Assembly: GCA_031082125.1 (NCBI GenBank)
Contig: JAVHLM010000012.1
Coordinates: 1-64,000, forward strand
Source: Candidatus Eremiobacterota bacterium
Lineage (GTDB): Bacteria > Vulcanimicrobiota > CADAWZ01 > Ess09-12
Direction of reading: 5' to 3'
Length of the DNA: 64,000 nucleotides
Positions 9,821 to 18,132 of the stretch are shown here, one piece after another. Within the stretch, counting starts at the first letter, position 1, and every line of letters begins with the position of its first letter. The notes beneath the pieces are model-generated. The model did no database searches, was not told where the DNA came from, and was given only the letters and a program-made list of their open reading frames with translations. Both the position numbers and the translations under genes were made by a program.

Positions 9821-10030
9821 AGTGAGCGCCTCCTTGCCCATCTCTTCCCTGGAAAGCAATTCTCTTATCTACGCCTTTGTTGACCGTTATTCCACCTGGT
9901 GCCTCTTTATCCCTCCATGCCAGGACGCTTTCAGCCCATCCCCGGTGACGGCTCCGAAAGGTTTTCCCCCGGCGAGAGAGAAGATCAGGGCAGGTGGCAG
10001 CACCGCTTAAAAAGGAAGGAGATCGGCGCA

Positions 10031-11218
10031 ATGACAATGGCAGAAACGGTGGAGCACTTTCTCAGGAACAACGAGACCTCAATGCTGGATTTTCTCAGGC
10101 GCATGATTGCGATAAAAAGCCCTTCAGCCCAGGAGAAAGAGATGGCAGAGTGCGTCTTTGCGGAGATGAAAAAGCTTGGTTACCAGCATGTGCGTATTGA
10201 CGGCACCGGGAACGTCATCGGCGAGCTGGGCCAGGGAGAGGGCTCCATGCTCCTCTCAGCCCACATGGATACGGCCGGTGTGGCAGATCCCTCGCAGTGG
10301 AGCCATCCTCCCTACGAGGGGAAAATTGACGGGGGCAGGATTTATGGCCGCGGGGCCGGCGACAACAAGGGAGCCCTGGCGGCAATGGTTTACGGGGCAA
10401 AACTCTGGAGCGAGATCCATGGCATGCCGGGACACAGGGTCCTGGTGGGAGCCACGGTGCTTGAAGAGGATGCTGACGGCTATGGCATGCAGGCCCTCCT
10501 TGACGAGCTGCCGCGCAAGCCTGCTCTTGTGATGGTAGGGAAGCCGACAAACGGGTCATTATTCAGGGGCCACAGAGGCAGGATGGAGGTCCGGATTGAC
10601 ATCAGGGGAAAAGGCTGCCATGCGAGCACGCCCGAGAAGGGGGATAATGCGCTCTACACTGCTGCCCGTGTTCTTGCGGCGCTTGAAGATCTGGCAGGAA
10701 AGCTTCCTGATGACCCCTTCCTGGGGAAAGCCTCCCTTGCCGCCACAGTCCTCGAGGTGAGCCCTGGAAAATTCAACATGGTCCCTGATGAGGTGATGAT
10801 CTGCGTGGACAGGAGGCTCACGGCCGGCGAGACCATCGATTCCGCGCTTGAAGGGATAAGGGGCGCCATGCCTTTCCCCGGTGTCAAGGTGAGCTGTCAT
10901 CTTTACCAGAACAAGGCATGGACTGGAAAAAGCATAGAGCTGGAAAAATATTTCCCTTCATGGGTCCTCCCCGAGGAGCATCCCGCCGTGAAAGCGGCCA
11001 TTGAGGCCGGCTCGTCATCCCTGGGAAGGCCCCTCAGTGTGGGAAAATGGACGGTCTCGACAGACGGCGTGGGGAGCATGGGGCGCCACGGGATTCCCAC
11101 GGTAGGCTATGGGCCGGGCGAGCGAAGGGTGATCGATGATCACCAGGAAATCGGAGCCCTTCTCGATGCGGTAAAGTACTACGGCGCCTTCTGCAGCGCC
11201 GCGGGAAAGCTGCTCTAA
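10031..11218 (+). CDS. M20 family metallohydrolase (YgeY-like)
   Basis: A 395-residue cytoplasmic di-zinc amidohydrolase of the ArgE/DapE/M20 family. Metal and catalytic motifs include SAHMDT (His78, Asp80), GRGAGDNKG with bridging Asp111, LEEDADG with the catalytic Glu pair, and a lid-domain HRGRMEVRIDIRGKGCHAS. Overall it resembles the YgeY group, often linked to selenium or purine catabolism loci, but none of those partners is nearby. The ATG lies after AAGGAAGGAG; upstream in-frame codons have no ribosome site. It likely deacylates or hydrolyses an amino-acid derivative. Confidence 0.8.
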   Translation: MTMAETVEHFLRNNETSMLDFLRRMIAIKSPSAQEKEMAECVFAEMKKLGYQHVRIDGTGNVIGELGQGEGSMLLSAHMDTAGVADPSQWSHPPYEGKIDGGRIYGRGAGDNKGALAAMVYGAKLWSEIHGMPGHRVLVGATVLEEDADGYGMQALLDELPRKPALVMVGKPTNGSLFRGHRGRMEVRIDIRGKGCHASTPEKGDNALYTAARVLAALEDLAGKLPDDPFLGKASLAATVLEVSPGKFNMVPDEVMICVDRRLTAGETIDSALEGIRGAMPFPGVKVSCHLYQNKAWTGKSIELEKYFPSWVLPEEHPAVKAAIEAGSSSLGRPLSVGKWTVSTDGVGSMGRHGIPTVGYGPGERRVIDDHQEIGALLDAVKYYGAFCSAAGKLL

Positions 11219-11231
11219 CAGGTCCGCAGGG

Positions 11232-12425
11232 CTACCTTTTCATGCCTGCCACCTCATAGACTTTCACGGGCTGCGACTTTCCCTTGAGCAGGGCCTCGCC
11301 GAGATACCTGGCCACCACGTGGACTGCGACCTTCTGGTACGTTGACTCGCTGATGATCAGCTTCGTGGAGTAGTCTTTGTTCAGCTTCTCAAGCCTCGCC
11401 GCCGTGTTGGTCGTATCGCCGATGACGGAGTACTCCCTGTGCTTTGAAAAGCCCACGTCCCCCACGAGGGCCTCCCCCGTGTTGACGCCAATGCCTATGT
11501 CAAAGACTGGCTTCCCTTCGGCCGCCCATTTCTGCCTGAGTTCCGCCATCCTTCCATGAATAGTCAGCGATGCCCTCACGGCTCTCAGCGCATCATCAGG
11601 CCGCGATATGGGGGCGCCGAAAACCGACATCATGGCATCGCCGAGGTACGTGATGAGCGTGCCTTCCTCTCGGAAGATGATCTCGCCGATCTCCTCCCAG
11701 AAATCATTGAGATGGGCCACGAGGTGCTGGGGGTCAAAGGATTCGGAGAGGCTCGTGAAGCCCCTGATGTCCAGGAACATCACCGAAACGATTCTCTTCT
11801 CGCCAAGGAGGCCGGCATCGCCGGAGCGGGAGAGGAGCTCCTCGACGACGCGGGGGCTCACGCGGCTCTCGAAAAGCCTCCGGAGCCTCTTGGTGTCTGA
11901 GGCCAGTATGGCGTTCTCGATGGCCGTTGCCGCCTGGTGCGAGAAAATCACGGCGAAGTCCAGGTCCTCCTTGGCAAAAGCGCCGAACCTGAGCCTGTTG
12001 TCAATGTAAATGACGCCCACAAGTCTCTCCTTGATCATCATGGGAACGCATATTATGGCCCTGAGGCTGAATTTCTGGATGCTCGGGGAGTCCTTGAACC
12101 TCACGTCGTCGGCAGCGTTGTAGCATAAGAGCGGCGTCTTCGTCCTGGCCACCTCCAGCACGACGCTCCTGCTGATCTCGAACTCGGGGCTGTTCAGGTT
12201 CTGCTGATCCATACCCCGTGCGATTCTAAAGACCAGGTCGCCCGTGTCCTCCTCGAAGAGCATGATGAATCCCCGCTCGGCATTGAAAAGGCTGATGACG
12301 CTGTCCATGGTAATCTCGAGGATCCTGTCGATGTCAAGCAGGGAGTTGATGGTCCTGCTGATATCGGTAATGGCAGCCATCCTTTTTTCATGGGTGTTCC
12401 CTGGTGGTGCACTATTTTCCGCCAT
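11232..12425 (-). CDS. GAF-domain class III adenylate/guanylate cyclase
   Basis: A 397-residue soluble signalling enzyme. Residues about 15-175 form a GAF domain (LLDIDRILEITMDSVISLF to FSHQAATAIENA). Residues about 205-385 form a class III cyclase domain with metal-binding Asp in FLDIRGFTS and in YLGDAMMSVFG, and IGDTTNTAARLE with the ribose Asn and transition-state Arg. The position that is normally Asp in mammalian and IIIa enzymes is Ser, pointing to the IIIb-type group. The usual substrate-specifying Lys three residues before GDA is Thr, so nucleotide choice is uncertain. AAAGGAG precedes the ATG. It is convergent with the M20 gene. Confidence 0.85.
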   Translation of the reverse strand: MAENSAPPGNTHEKRMAAITDISRTINSLLDIDRILEITMDSVISLFNAERGFIMLFEEDTGDLVFRIARGMDQQNLNSPEFEISRSVVLEVARTKTPLLCYNAADDVRFKDSPSIQKFSLRAIICVPMMIKERLVGVIYIDNRLRFGAFAKEDLDFAVIFSHQAATAIENAILASDTKRLRRLFESRVSPRVVEELLSRSGDAGLLGEKRIVSVMFLDIRGFTSLSESFDPQHLVAHLNDFWEEIGEIIFREEGTLITYLGDAMMSVFGAPISRPDDALRAVRASLTIHGRMAELRQKWAAEGKPVFDIGIGVNTGEALVGDVGFSKHREYSVIGDTTNTAARLEKLNKDYSTKLIISESTYQKVAVHVVARYLGEALLKGKSQPVKVYEVAGMKR

Positions 12426-13090
12426 GGGGGGATCGCTCCTTTACTCTTTGATCTTTACTGTGCTGCTCTTGAAGATATTGGGTGTCCACAGCCTTTGAGG
12501 GCCCTGGAGAAACCATGAATCCCTGGAGCCCGGGATTTTTCAATGCCTGTCCTGACAATTATGCTCATGAATCTTGTTCTTGAGAAAGCCGCAAAATCCT
12601 TTAGACTTCACAGGCTCAGCAACTGCCGTCGCATAAACAGGGATCGGTCGCGGTATTTTCCCTCTCTTATTCTGCAAAGTACCTCAGTGACTCTATGATC
12701 CTTACGGCTTTCCCGGGGGGGACGTGACCGTCAAAGGCCCTCACCAGGATCCTCCCCACGCGCATCACCTTCCAGGGCGAGGTGCCTTAGCGCTCCATAC
12801 AGGCCCCTCACGCTGAAATGCCGGAGCGATCCTCAGCTCCGCTTCTCGGCCAGCCTAAAGCAGAGCAAATGTAACTTCTTCCGGAAAATTATTCTTATAA
12901 ATGAAATTAGTGCCATCGTTCGCCGACCCTGCCTCTAAAATGGCCGTGAGGGGCCTAGAAGACTCTATGATTGCTCTACAATGGCCTTTGGGGTCATTTT
13001 TGACCTTTTTACCTCTTTCATGGCCATGGGATATCATTTGGCGATGGCCTTCAAAGCCTGCTGCAATAGGATTTTTTTGGGGTATGTCAT
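12426..13090. other. Long intergenic region with possible gene remnants
   Basis: About 700 bases between the cyclase and HNH genes hold no intact gene. Codon periodicity is poor. On the minus strand two short peptides that look alike can be read: one ends in PPGKAVRIIESLRYFAE (about 12667-12786), and the other includes PKGHCRAIIESSRP (about 12920-12990). They share the DNA word GACTCTATGAT, which suggests decayed copies of one sequence. The right end carries the HNH gene promoter. Confidence 0.4.
12667..12786 (-). pseudogene. Possible C-terminal gene remnant
   Basis: The minus strand encodes about 40 residues ending MRVGRILVRAFDGHVPP-GKAVRIIESLRYFAE before a stop. An upstream stretch in another frame (SLRHFSVRGLYGALRHLALEG) could be its continuation after a frameshift. 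No family is recognised and there is no start signal, so this is a tentative call. Confidence 0.2.
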
Positions 13091-13119
13091 TTGCTGCTCG
13101 CCATCCAATATGCTATACT
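13091..13119 (+). promoter_or_regulatory. Extended -10 promoter, leaderless
   Basis: TTGCTG (13091-13096), a 17-base spacer and TATACT (13114-13119) preceded by TGC. Only six bases separate the -10 box from the ATG at 13126, so the transcript would start at or next to the start codon. No Shine-Dalgarno sequence is present. Confidence 0.65.
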
Positions 13120-13125
13120 ATAACT

Positions 13126-15468
13126 ATGGATACATTAGGACTCTGTTTTAATCATTCTGTGCATCTCCCCGATGAAGAAGAGCTTCTTCACCTCGGTGAT
13201 CCTTTTTCTTCCCGGGATTACGAGGATATGCTCCTTCTCCCGGAGCCTTATGAACTTCCTTCGGAGACCCCCTGCAGGCCGGAGCACCTTGTCAAGATCA
13301 CCAGGGAGGGCCTCATCCCCGAAGCGGAAAGGCTCACCGAGGACATCACCTTCGGCTCAATCGACAGGGATGAGCGGGCATCACGGATCGATTTCACCCT
13401 CTGTGAGGCAGTCCGCGGCCGCCAGGCGCTGGACATTGTGCTTGGGGGCCTTCTTGTCACTCTTAAAACGAAAGGGGTTGATCAGTTAGGATACCGCTCC
13501 ATGGGAGTCTTCGCCACGGAGCATCTCTCGTTCTCGGGGCGCACCGCGTCGGAGCTGATGCACAACTATGAGCTCCTCAAGGCGCTCCCCCTCACCCGGG
13601 AGGCCTATCTGCAGGGCAGGATCGCAAAAAGCGCTCTGAGATTTCTCTCGAGGGTCATCACGCCTGAGAACGAGTCCTGGTGGCTCGCCGTTGCAGAGGA
13701 GCGCTCCCTCTGCGACCTCGAGGGGGAAGTGAAAAGGGCCCTCGCGGGAGAAAATGCCGGATCGGCTCCCGTTTCCGCAGGTGCTCCCGAAGCCGGAGAC
13801 GAGGGCACGATGCTATATTTCAGCGTGCCCCCCTCACTTGCCCTCACCTGGGACTTCGCCCTCTCCCTCTTCCGGGACAGGGAGCACTATGACGGGCCCC
13901 TCGCCAGATTTGTCGAGGCCCTCCTTGCCAACTTCCTGGCCTCTGGAAACTCTGATCCGCAGCTTCCGGCCCTTGATGCCGAGGGAAACCGCCCCATATT
14001 CTCCCGGCTACCTCACCTCCGGAGGCGGATGAGAAACCTGCGCATAAGCGATCCCGATGAGGTCACCGGGCAGGGCGGCGAGAGAGAGGCCGGTGAGACT
14101 CCGTGGTCATCAATCTGGAGCATCTTCTTCCCGTCGTGGCTGGAAGAGTGCCGGCCGGCCGGAGAAGCCGGCGCCCTCTCCGCCAGAGCGCTCGCGGGCC
14201 GCCTCATCAGGGCCGCTTCTCTCCGCCAGAGGCTCGACGTGGCCGCGGGAATGCTCCTTCGGGCGATGGATGAGAGGCAGCTTCACCGCCTTCTCGGCTT
14301 TGAGTTCATCGAGGATTACGCAGGGGAGCGCTGCGGCTTCTCAATGGCGCAGACCCGCCAGTTCATAAGGCTCGCCGAGGGATTCCGGCGCCACTCCCTC
14401 ACCGAAGACGCCTTCAGGAAGGGCGTCATCACCAGGGAGCAGGCGCGCCTCATCCTCCCCTTCGTGGACCCTAAAAATGAGTCACAGTGGATTGCCTACG
14501 CCGCGAGCGTGCCCACGGCGGACCTTCGGGAAGAGGCGGGGCGTGTCGCCCGGATCCTGGAGTATGACTGCCTGGTCCCCCACACTTACACGCTCCTTCC
14601 CGGCTTCCGCTACGTCACCGACGAGAGGTTCCACGAGCTCCCTTCGGAGGTGCAGGACTGCATACGCGATGGCTCGTGGTACAAGGGGCCCTCTCTCACC
14701 ACTTCGTGGCCTCTCGCTTCAGATGACGAGGAGCTCATATCGAGCCGCGACAGGCGCTTTGATGCGCCCTGGAGGTATTTCAGCGATGTCGATGAGCTGC
14801 GCGCCGCCGAGGCCTCTATTAAAATTGAGAAAAACTCAACCCTGTGTGCGGTGCAAGAAGCCAGGCAGATCTGCACCATCCCCCGGGGCGAGAGCCCCGA
14901 AGAGACCTTCCTGGTGGACATCCTCTCGGCAGGAAACTCCTCGCAGATGGCAGGGAGCTCCATGATGATAAAATTCTTTCTCCCCCGGGAGCTTTATCAG
15001 GTCTGGAACGTGGCGGCCCGGGCTTTTCTCAGTCATATCGCTCAGGCGGAAGGCGCCGAAAACCCTGTGCCCCCGGAAGAGAGATTCCTTGCCGCGCTGC
15101 TGGCAGACTACCTCACGACAGAAGGAAAATTCCACAAGGCGGCCCATCACCACAAAATCCTGAAGCGCGACCGGTTCCGCTGCCAGGCCCCCGGCTGCAG
15201 CTGCCGCCGTAACCTCCATGTGCACCATATCATCAGGCGCTCCCAGGGAGGCACCGATGACCCCTGGAACCTCATTGTGCTCTGCGAGGCCTGCCATCTT
15301 CACCTTCTGCACGGCCTGAGAACCCTCACTGTAAGAGGTAAGGCACCCTACGGCCTCACCTTCATCTTCGGCTCCGTCTCAGACAGCGAGGCTTTCCTGG
15401 TCTATGAAAAGGGCGTCAAGGGCGAGGCGCCTGGCAGAGAGGCATTCATCTGCAATCCTCACAAATGA
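13126..15468 (+). CDS. Large HNH endonuclease-domain protein with internal duplication
   Basis: A 780-residue protein ending in an HNH domain: RDRFRCQAPGCSCRR, HVHHIIRRSQGG, and DPWNLIVLCEACHLHLLHG (residues about 685-735) give the two Cys pairs, the catalytic His pair and Asn. The rest consists of two related helical blocks. Block one is about residues 75-210, with ITPENESWWLA; block two is about 360-490, with VDPKNESQWIA. Each is followed by a similar W-containing domain. The arrangement recalls DUF222/13E12-type HNH proteins of mobile or phage-exclusion context. The start was set at the ATG because the upstream frame extension is rich in A/T third positions and lies across the promoter. 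No partner methylase is adjacent. Confidence 0.75.
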   Translation: MDTLGLCFNHSVHLPDEEELLHLGDPFSSRDYEDMLLLPEPYELPSETPCRPEHLVKITREGLIPEAERLTEDITFGSIDRDERASRIDFTLCEAVRGRQALDIVLGGLLVTLKTKGVDQLGYRSMGVFATEHLSFSGRTASELMHNYELLKALPLTREAYLQGRIAKSALRFLSRVITPENESWWLAVAEERSLCDLEGEVKRALAGENAGSAPVSAGAPEAGDEGTMLYFSVPPSLALTWDFALSLFRDREHYDGPLARFVEALLANFLASGNSDPQLPALDAEGNRPIFSRLPHLRRRMRNLRISDPDEVTGQGGEREAGETPWSSIWSIFFPSWLEECRPAGEAGALSARALAGRLIRAASLRQRLDVAAGMLLRAMDERQLHRLLGFEFIEDYAGERCGFSMAQTRQFIRLAEGFRRHSLTEDAFRKGVITREQARLILPFVDPKNESQWIAYAASVPTADLREEAGRVARILEYDCLVPHTYTLLPGFRYVTDERFHELPSEVQDCIRDGSWYKGPSLTTSWPLASDDEELISSRDRRFDAPWRYFSDVDELRAAEASIKIEKNSTLCAVQEARQICTIPRGESPEETFLVDILSAGNSSQMAGSSMMIKFFLPRELYQVWNVAARAFLSHIAQAEGAENPVPPEERFLAALLADYLTTEGKFHKAAHHHKILKRDRFRCQAPGCSCRRNLHVHHIIRRSQGGTDDPWNLIVLCEACHLHLLHGLRTLTVRGKAPYGLTFIFGSVSDSEAFLVYEKGVKGEAPGREAFICNPHK

Positions 15469-15497
15469 TAATGACTTCGATCTCCTGGAGCCTGTCG

Positions 15498-15526
15498 TTG
15501 AAAAACTCCCCTCACCATGTTATAAT
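15498..15526 (+). promoter_or_regulatory. Sigma70-type promoter of truncated prepilin
   Basis: TTGAAA (15498-15503), a 17-base spacer and TATAAT (15521-15526) preceded by TGT, a near-consensus extended -10 promoter. The predicted start is near 15533, just before AGGAGGTGGGG and the ATG at 15550. Confidence 0.75.
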
Positions 15527-15549
15527 CTTACTCAGGAGGTGGGGACCCC

Positions 15550-15786
15550 ATGAGATGCGCCTCTTCCCCACTAAAACTGCATAAAAAGAATCGTTCCGGC
15601 TTTGCCCTTGCCTCGGTGCTCATTATCGTGGGCATTGTGCTCATCATATGTCTTTCGGCGGCGAGCGTCTCGGTATTTCAGCTCAATGTGGCCCAGAGCA
15701 CCTATAACGCCTCCCTGGCAAGGATGGCCGCACGGCAAGGGCAAGAAGGAACAGCGGTGAGCTGGCAATCTTATAGCCCCCGATGA
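15550..15786 (+). pseudogene. Truncated prepilin-like gene (PilX-type N terminus)
   Basis: Residues about 1-58 are a plausible PilX-like prepilin start: a basic leader KKNRSG, then FALASVLIIVGIVLIICLSAASV and a polar helix ending SLARMAA. From about base 15733 the frame runs into the antisense strand of the PilC-like fragment and stops at residue 78 after nonsense sequence. A strong promoter and AGGAGG ribosome site remain. The gene therefore lost everything after its N-terminal helix; the break point is the shared junction with the minus-strand gene. Confidence 0.65.
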
Positions 15787-17008
15787 GAAGCCCGGTAAAC
15801 CAGGGGAGCTTCACTTTCCCGGTGGTGAGTATGGGAAGCACGTTGACCATGAGCACTTTTCCCATAATCGCGACAAAAATCACTATGGCGGCAAAGACCA
15901 CAAGAGGATACGTCGCCGCCTGGCTGAGCTGACGCGCGAGCTTTATCTCCTTTTCCTTGAGGGCCGCCGCTTTGAAGAGCATGTTCTCAAGCTGGCCCGA
16001 TGCCTCTCCGGAGTGGAGCAGCGTGATGCACGTCTTTGAGAATATTTCCTGATAGCCGCACAGGGCTGCCGTGAAGGAGCTCCCCTGCTCAACCTTCCTT
16101 TGTACAGCCTCTATTATCTCCCTGAAATAGTCGTGGCCGATCTGCTGGGCCATGAGGGTGAGGCCCCGCGCGAGAGGGATCCCTGTCTTGTAAAGAAAGG
16201 CCATCTGGGTGAAAAAGGTGAGGAATTCCTGGGAGGGAATGGGAAAGAGCCTGGAAAGGGAAAAAGCTCCGCCCTCTTTTGACGGAGGACGCGCCTCGGT
16301 GACTGCGGCCCTTTCTTTCCGGTGAGCCTGATGTGCCGCAGGCCGCAGCGTAACCGGGCCTATGACCTCGCCCGGGGAACTCCTGGGTAAAGTCTTCTGC
16401 TGAACAGGCCCTGCCTCCGGGGCCGGCGGCGCTTTTCCGGGAGTGCCGGGCTTTGTTTCAATGCGCAGAGGAGGTGCTTCGGCATGGGGATCATGCTTTA
16501 TCGCCATGCGCAGAGGAGGTGCTTCGGCATGGGGATCATGCTTTATCGCCATGCGCAGAGGAGGTGCTTCGGCGGGGGCATCAGGCTTCAAGGCGATACG
16601 CATGGGCGGCGCTTTAACGGGAGCTGGAGCGGGAGAAGCCTCCTCCTCTATAAGCATTCTCACTCTCATGCCTCGTCCCTCAAGGAGCTTCAGAGCCTCG
16701 TGCTTATCCTCCGCCCTGATGAAGCCCCTTGTCTCCACAAGGGAGACTGTCCTTGTGAGCTTGCATTCTTTCGCCCCGATGACAAGCGACTGGTCAATGT
16801 CGGTAGTGGGAAGGCCCGAAGGTGAAGGCGGCGAGGCCTCGGTCTCCTCCACCAGGCCCTGACCATAGAGCGTTGCCGCCTGTATCTGTCTTGCATGGAC
16901 AAGGGCTTTATGGCTCTGAGAGATGGCGACTGCAGCAAAGACCACCGTAATGGTCACGAGTCCCAGAGCCACAAGGATCTCAACAAGGGTAAATCCCTGC
17001 TCTTTCAC
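15683..17008 (-). pseudogene. Prepilin-PilC/GspF chimera, 3' truncated
   Basis: A 441-codon frame starting at GTG after GGAGGGGG. Residues 1-95 are a PilV/GspI-like prepilin with leader MKEQG, cleavage before FTLVE, and a hydrophobic helix. At about residue 95 (LTRTVSLVETRGFIRAEDKHE) it passes in frame into the N terminus of a PilC/GspF inner-membrane platform protein. A proline-rich linker with 15-residue repeats follows, then one T2SSF domain (about 265-400, FFTQMAFLYKTGIPLARGL). PilC normally has two such domains; the second is missing, and the last about 20 residues are antisense to the neighbouring truncated prepilin. A functional product is doubtful. It looks like the scar of a pilus or secretion operon rearrangement. 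Confidence 0.65.
16461..16595 (-). repeat. 45-base tandem repeats in PilC-like linker
   Basis: Two identical 45-base units (16461-16505, 16506-16550) and a diverged third encode, on the minus strand, the 15-residue unit APPLRMAIKHDPHAE. A more degenerate fourth unit extends towards 16620. Confidence 0.9.
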
Positions 17009-17346
17009 TGTTCCCCCTCCGGGAGATCTCTCCTCTTGCTGAACCGCTTTATGACACTCAATATACGAGAGAAAGAGTTCCTGGTGTTACCCTCCTGAAG
17101 GCACTTTTGTTTATCATGGATCCGTCTTATGGAGATGTGCTTCCAAAAATTCTGCGAAGAGAATTGTATCAGGCAAAGAATGGGTAGCGATATTTATACG
17201 GTTCTCCATAGAAATTCAATCAGAAGAGCAAAGTTCCTCTTCCCGGGGAAAACCGCCTTCCGCCACCACGGGGCAGGGCGTGCCATAAAGGACTTTCCCT
17301 CCCGCTCTTGAAAATTTCCTGAAGATTACTTTTGAGGGTACCGGTT
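17009..17346. other. Divergent intergenic region
   Basis: About 340 bases between the minus-strand prepilin-PilC chimera and the plus-strand PilZ gene. The stretch is A/T-richer than the genes. TATATT-like and TATTTA-like words occur, but no convincing -35/-10 pair, gene or repeat was found. Confidence 0.5.
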
Positions 17347-18090
17347 ATGGAAAAGCCCGTTGGACATCAGAGTGACCCCGGGGAGCAGCAGCACGAAAGG
17401 CGGCAGATCCGCCGAAAGCTCATCAAGGTAAGAAAGACCGTGCTTGCGGAAATCTTCCAGGCTCAGGATGAAGAAAGGAAAAAATGCTATATCTATATCA
17501 ATGACGTAAGTGAAGGAGGGCTCAGAATCACATGCGACGTCTTCATCCCTGAAAACACCGTGATAAAGCTTCTTATCACCCTCGAAAAGCAGGTGGCGCT
17601 CGAGGGGAAAGTGGTATGGGCAAAGGAGTTCGGAAGCGGCAATTACACCATGGGACTTGAACTCTCACAAGACCGCGATGATTACAGGGAAAACGTCGAT
17701 TTCCTCTTTGACTGGGCTTCGCCCATGGAGGTGAAGCGCTCATTCCGCCCCCGCGCCACGAAGCATTTTGAGCTTCACACTGAAGAGCAGGTCACGAAAT
17801 TTTATGCCCATCTGCTGATCATAAGCCCCGGGGGGATGGAGCTGATCTTCAGAAAGCCTCTCCCTGAAGACCGGGATTTCTCCCTCACTTTTGCCCTTTT
17901 TGAAAAGGGAAAGCCCATCACGACAAGAGCAAGGGTGATCTTCCAGAGGGAGCTTGTCCCCCTGTGCCCGCTTGACTATCTTGAGAAAACCTACAAGATA
18001 TGGATTGAGTTTTTCGATACCGAGGCGGTCTTTGCCCATCTCGAAGAGGCGGTGAGCAGGGGGGCGCTCGAGGAGCACTTGCCGCTTTAA
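17347..18090 (+). CDS. PilZ-domain protein (tandem, second domain degenerate)
   Basis: A 247-residue cytoplasmic protein. The first PilZ domain (about 15-120) has the c-di-GMP-binding signature: ERRQIRRKLIKVRK, then NDVSEGGLRI matching (D/N)xSxxG about 45 residues later. The second half (about 125-235) has the same strand pattern but only ISPGGMEL where the motif should be, so it probably does not bind ligand. The ATG 17347 has GAGGGT upstream; a TTG five codons earlier is less likely. The MscS channel gene follows 42 bases downstream on the same strand. Role inferred as a c-di-GMP receptor; the target is unknown. Confidence 0.75.
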   Translation: MEKPVGHQSDPGEQQHERRQIRRKLIKVRKTVLAEIFQAQDEERKKCYIYINDVSEGGLRITCDVFIPENTVIKLLITLEKQVALEGKVVWAKEFGSGNYTMGLELSQDRDDYRENVDFLFDWASPMEVKRSFRPRATKHFELHTEEQVTKFYAHLLIISPGGMELIFRKPLPEDRDFSLTFALFEKGKPITTRARVIFQRELVPLCPLDYLEKTYKIWIEFFDTEAVFAHLEEAVSRGALEEHLPL

Positions 18091-18132
18091 GACTTCCTCA
18101 TTGAATGGCCGGGGCTCATTAAGGAGAGGACA

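Noticed and set aside
12901-13125. N-terminal extension of the HNH protein by 75 residues
   Set aside because: The stretch lacks coding-type third positions and covers a good promoter; the ATG at 13126 fits better.
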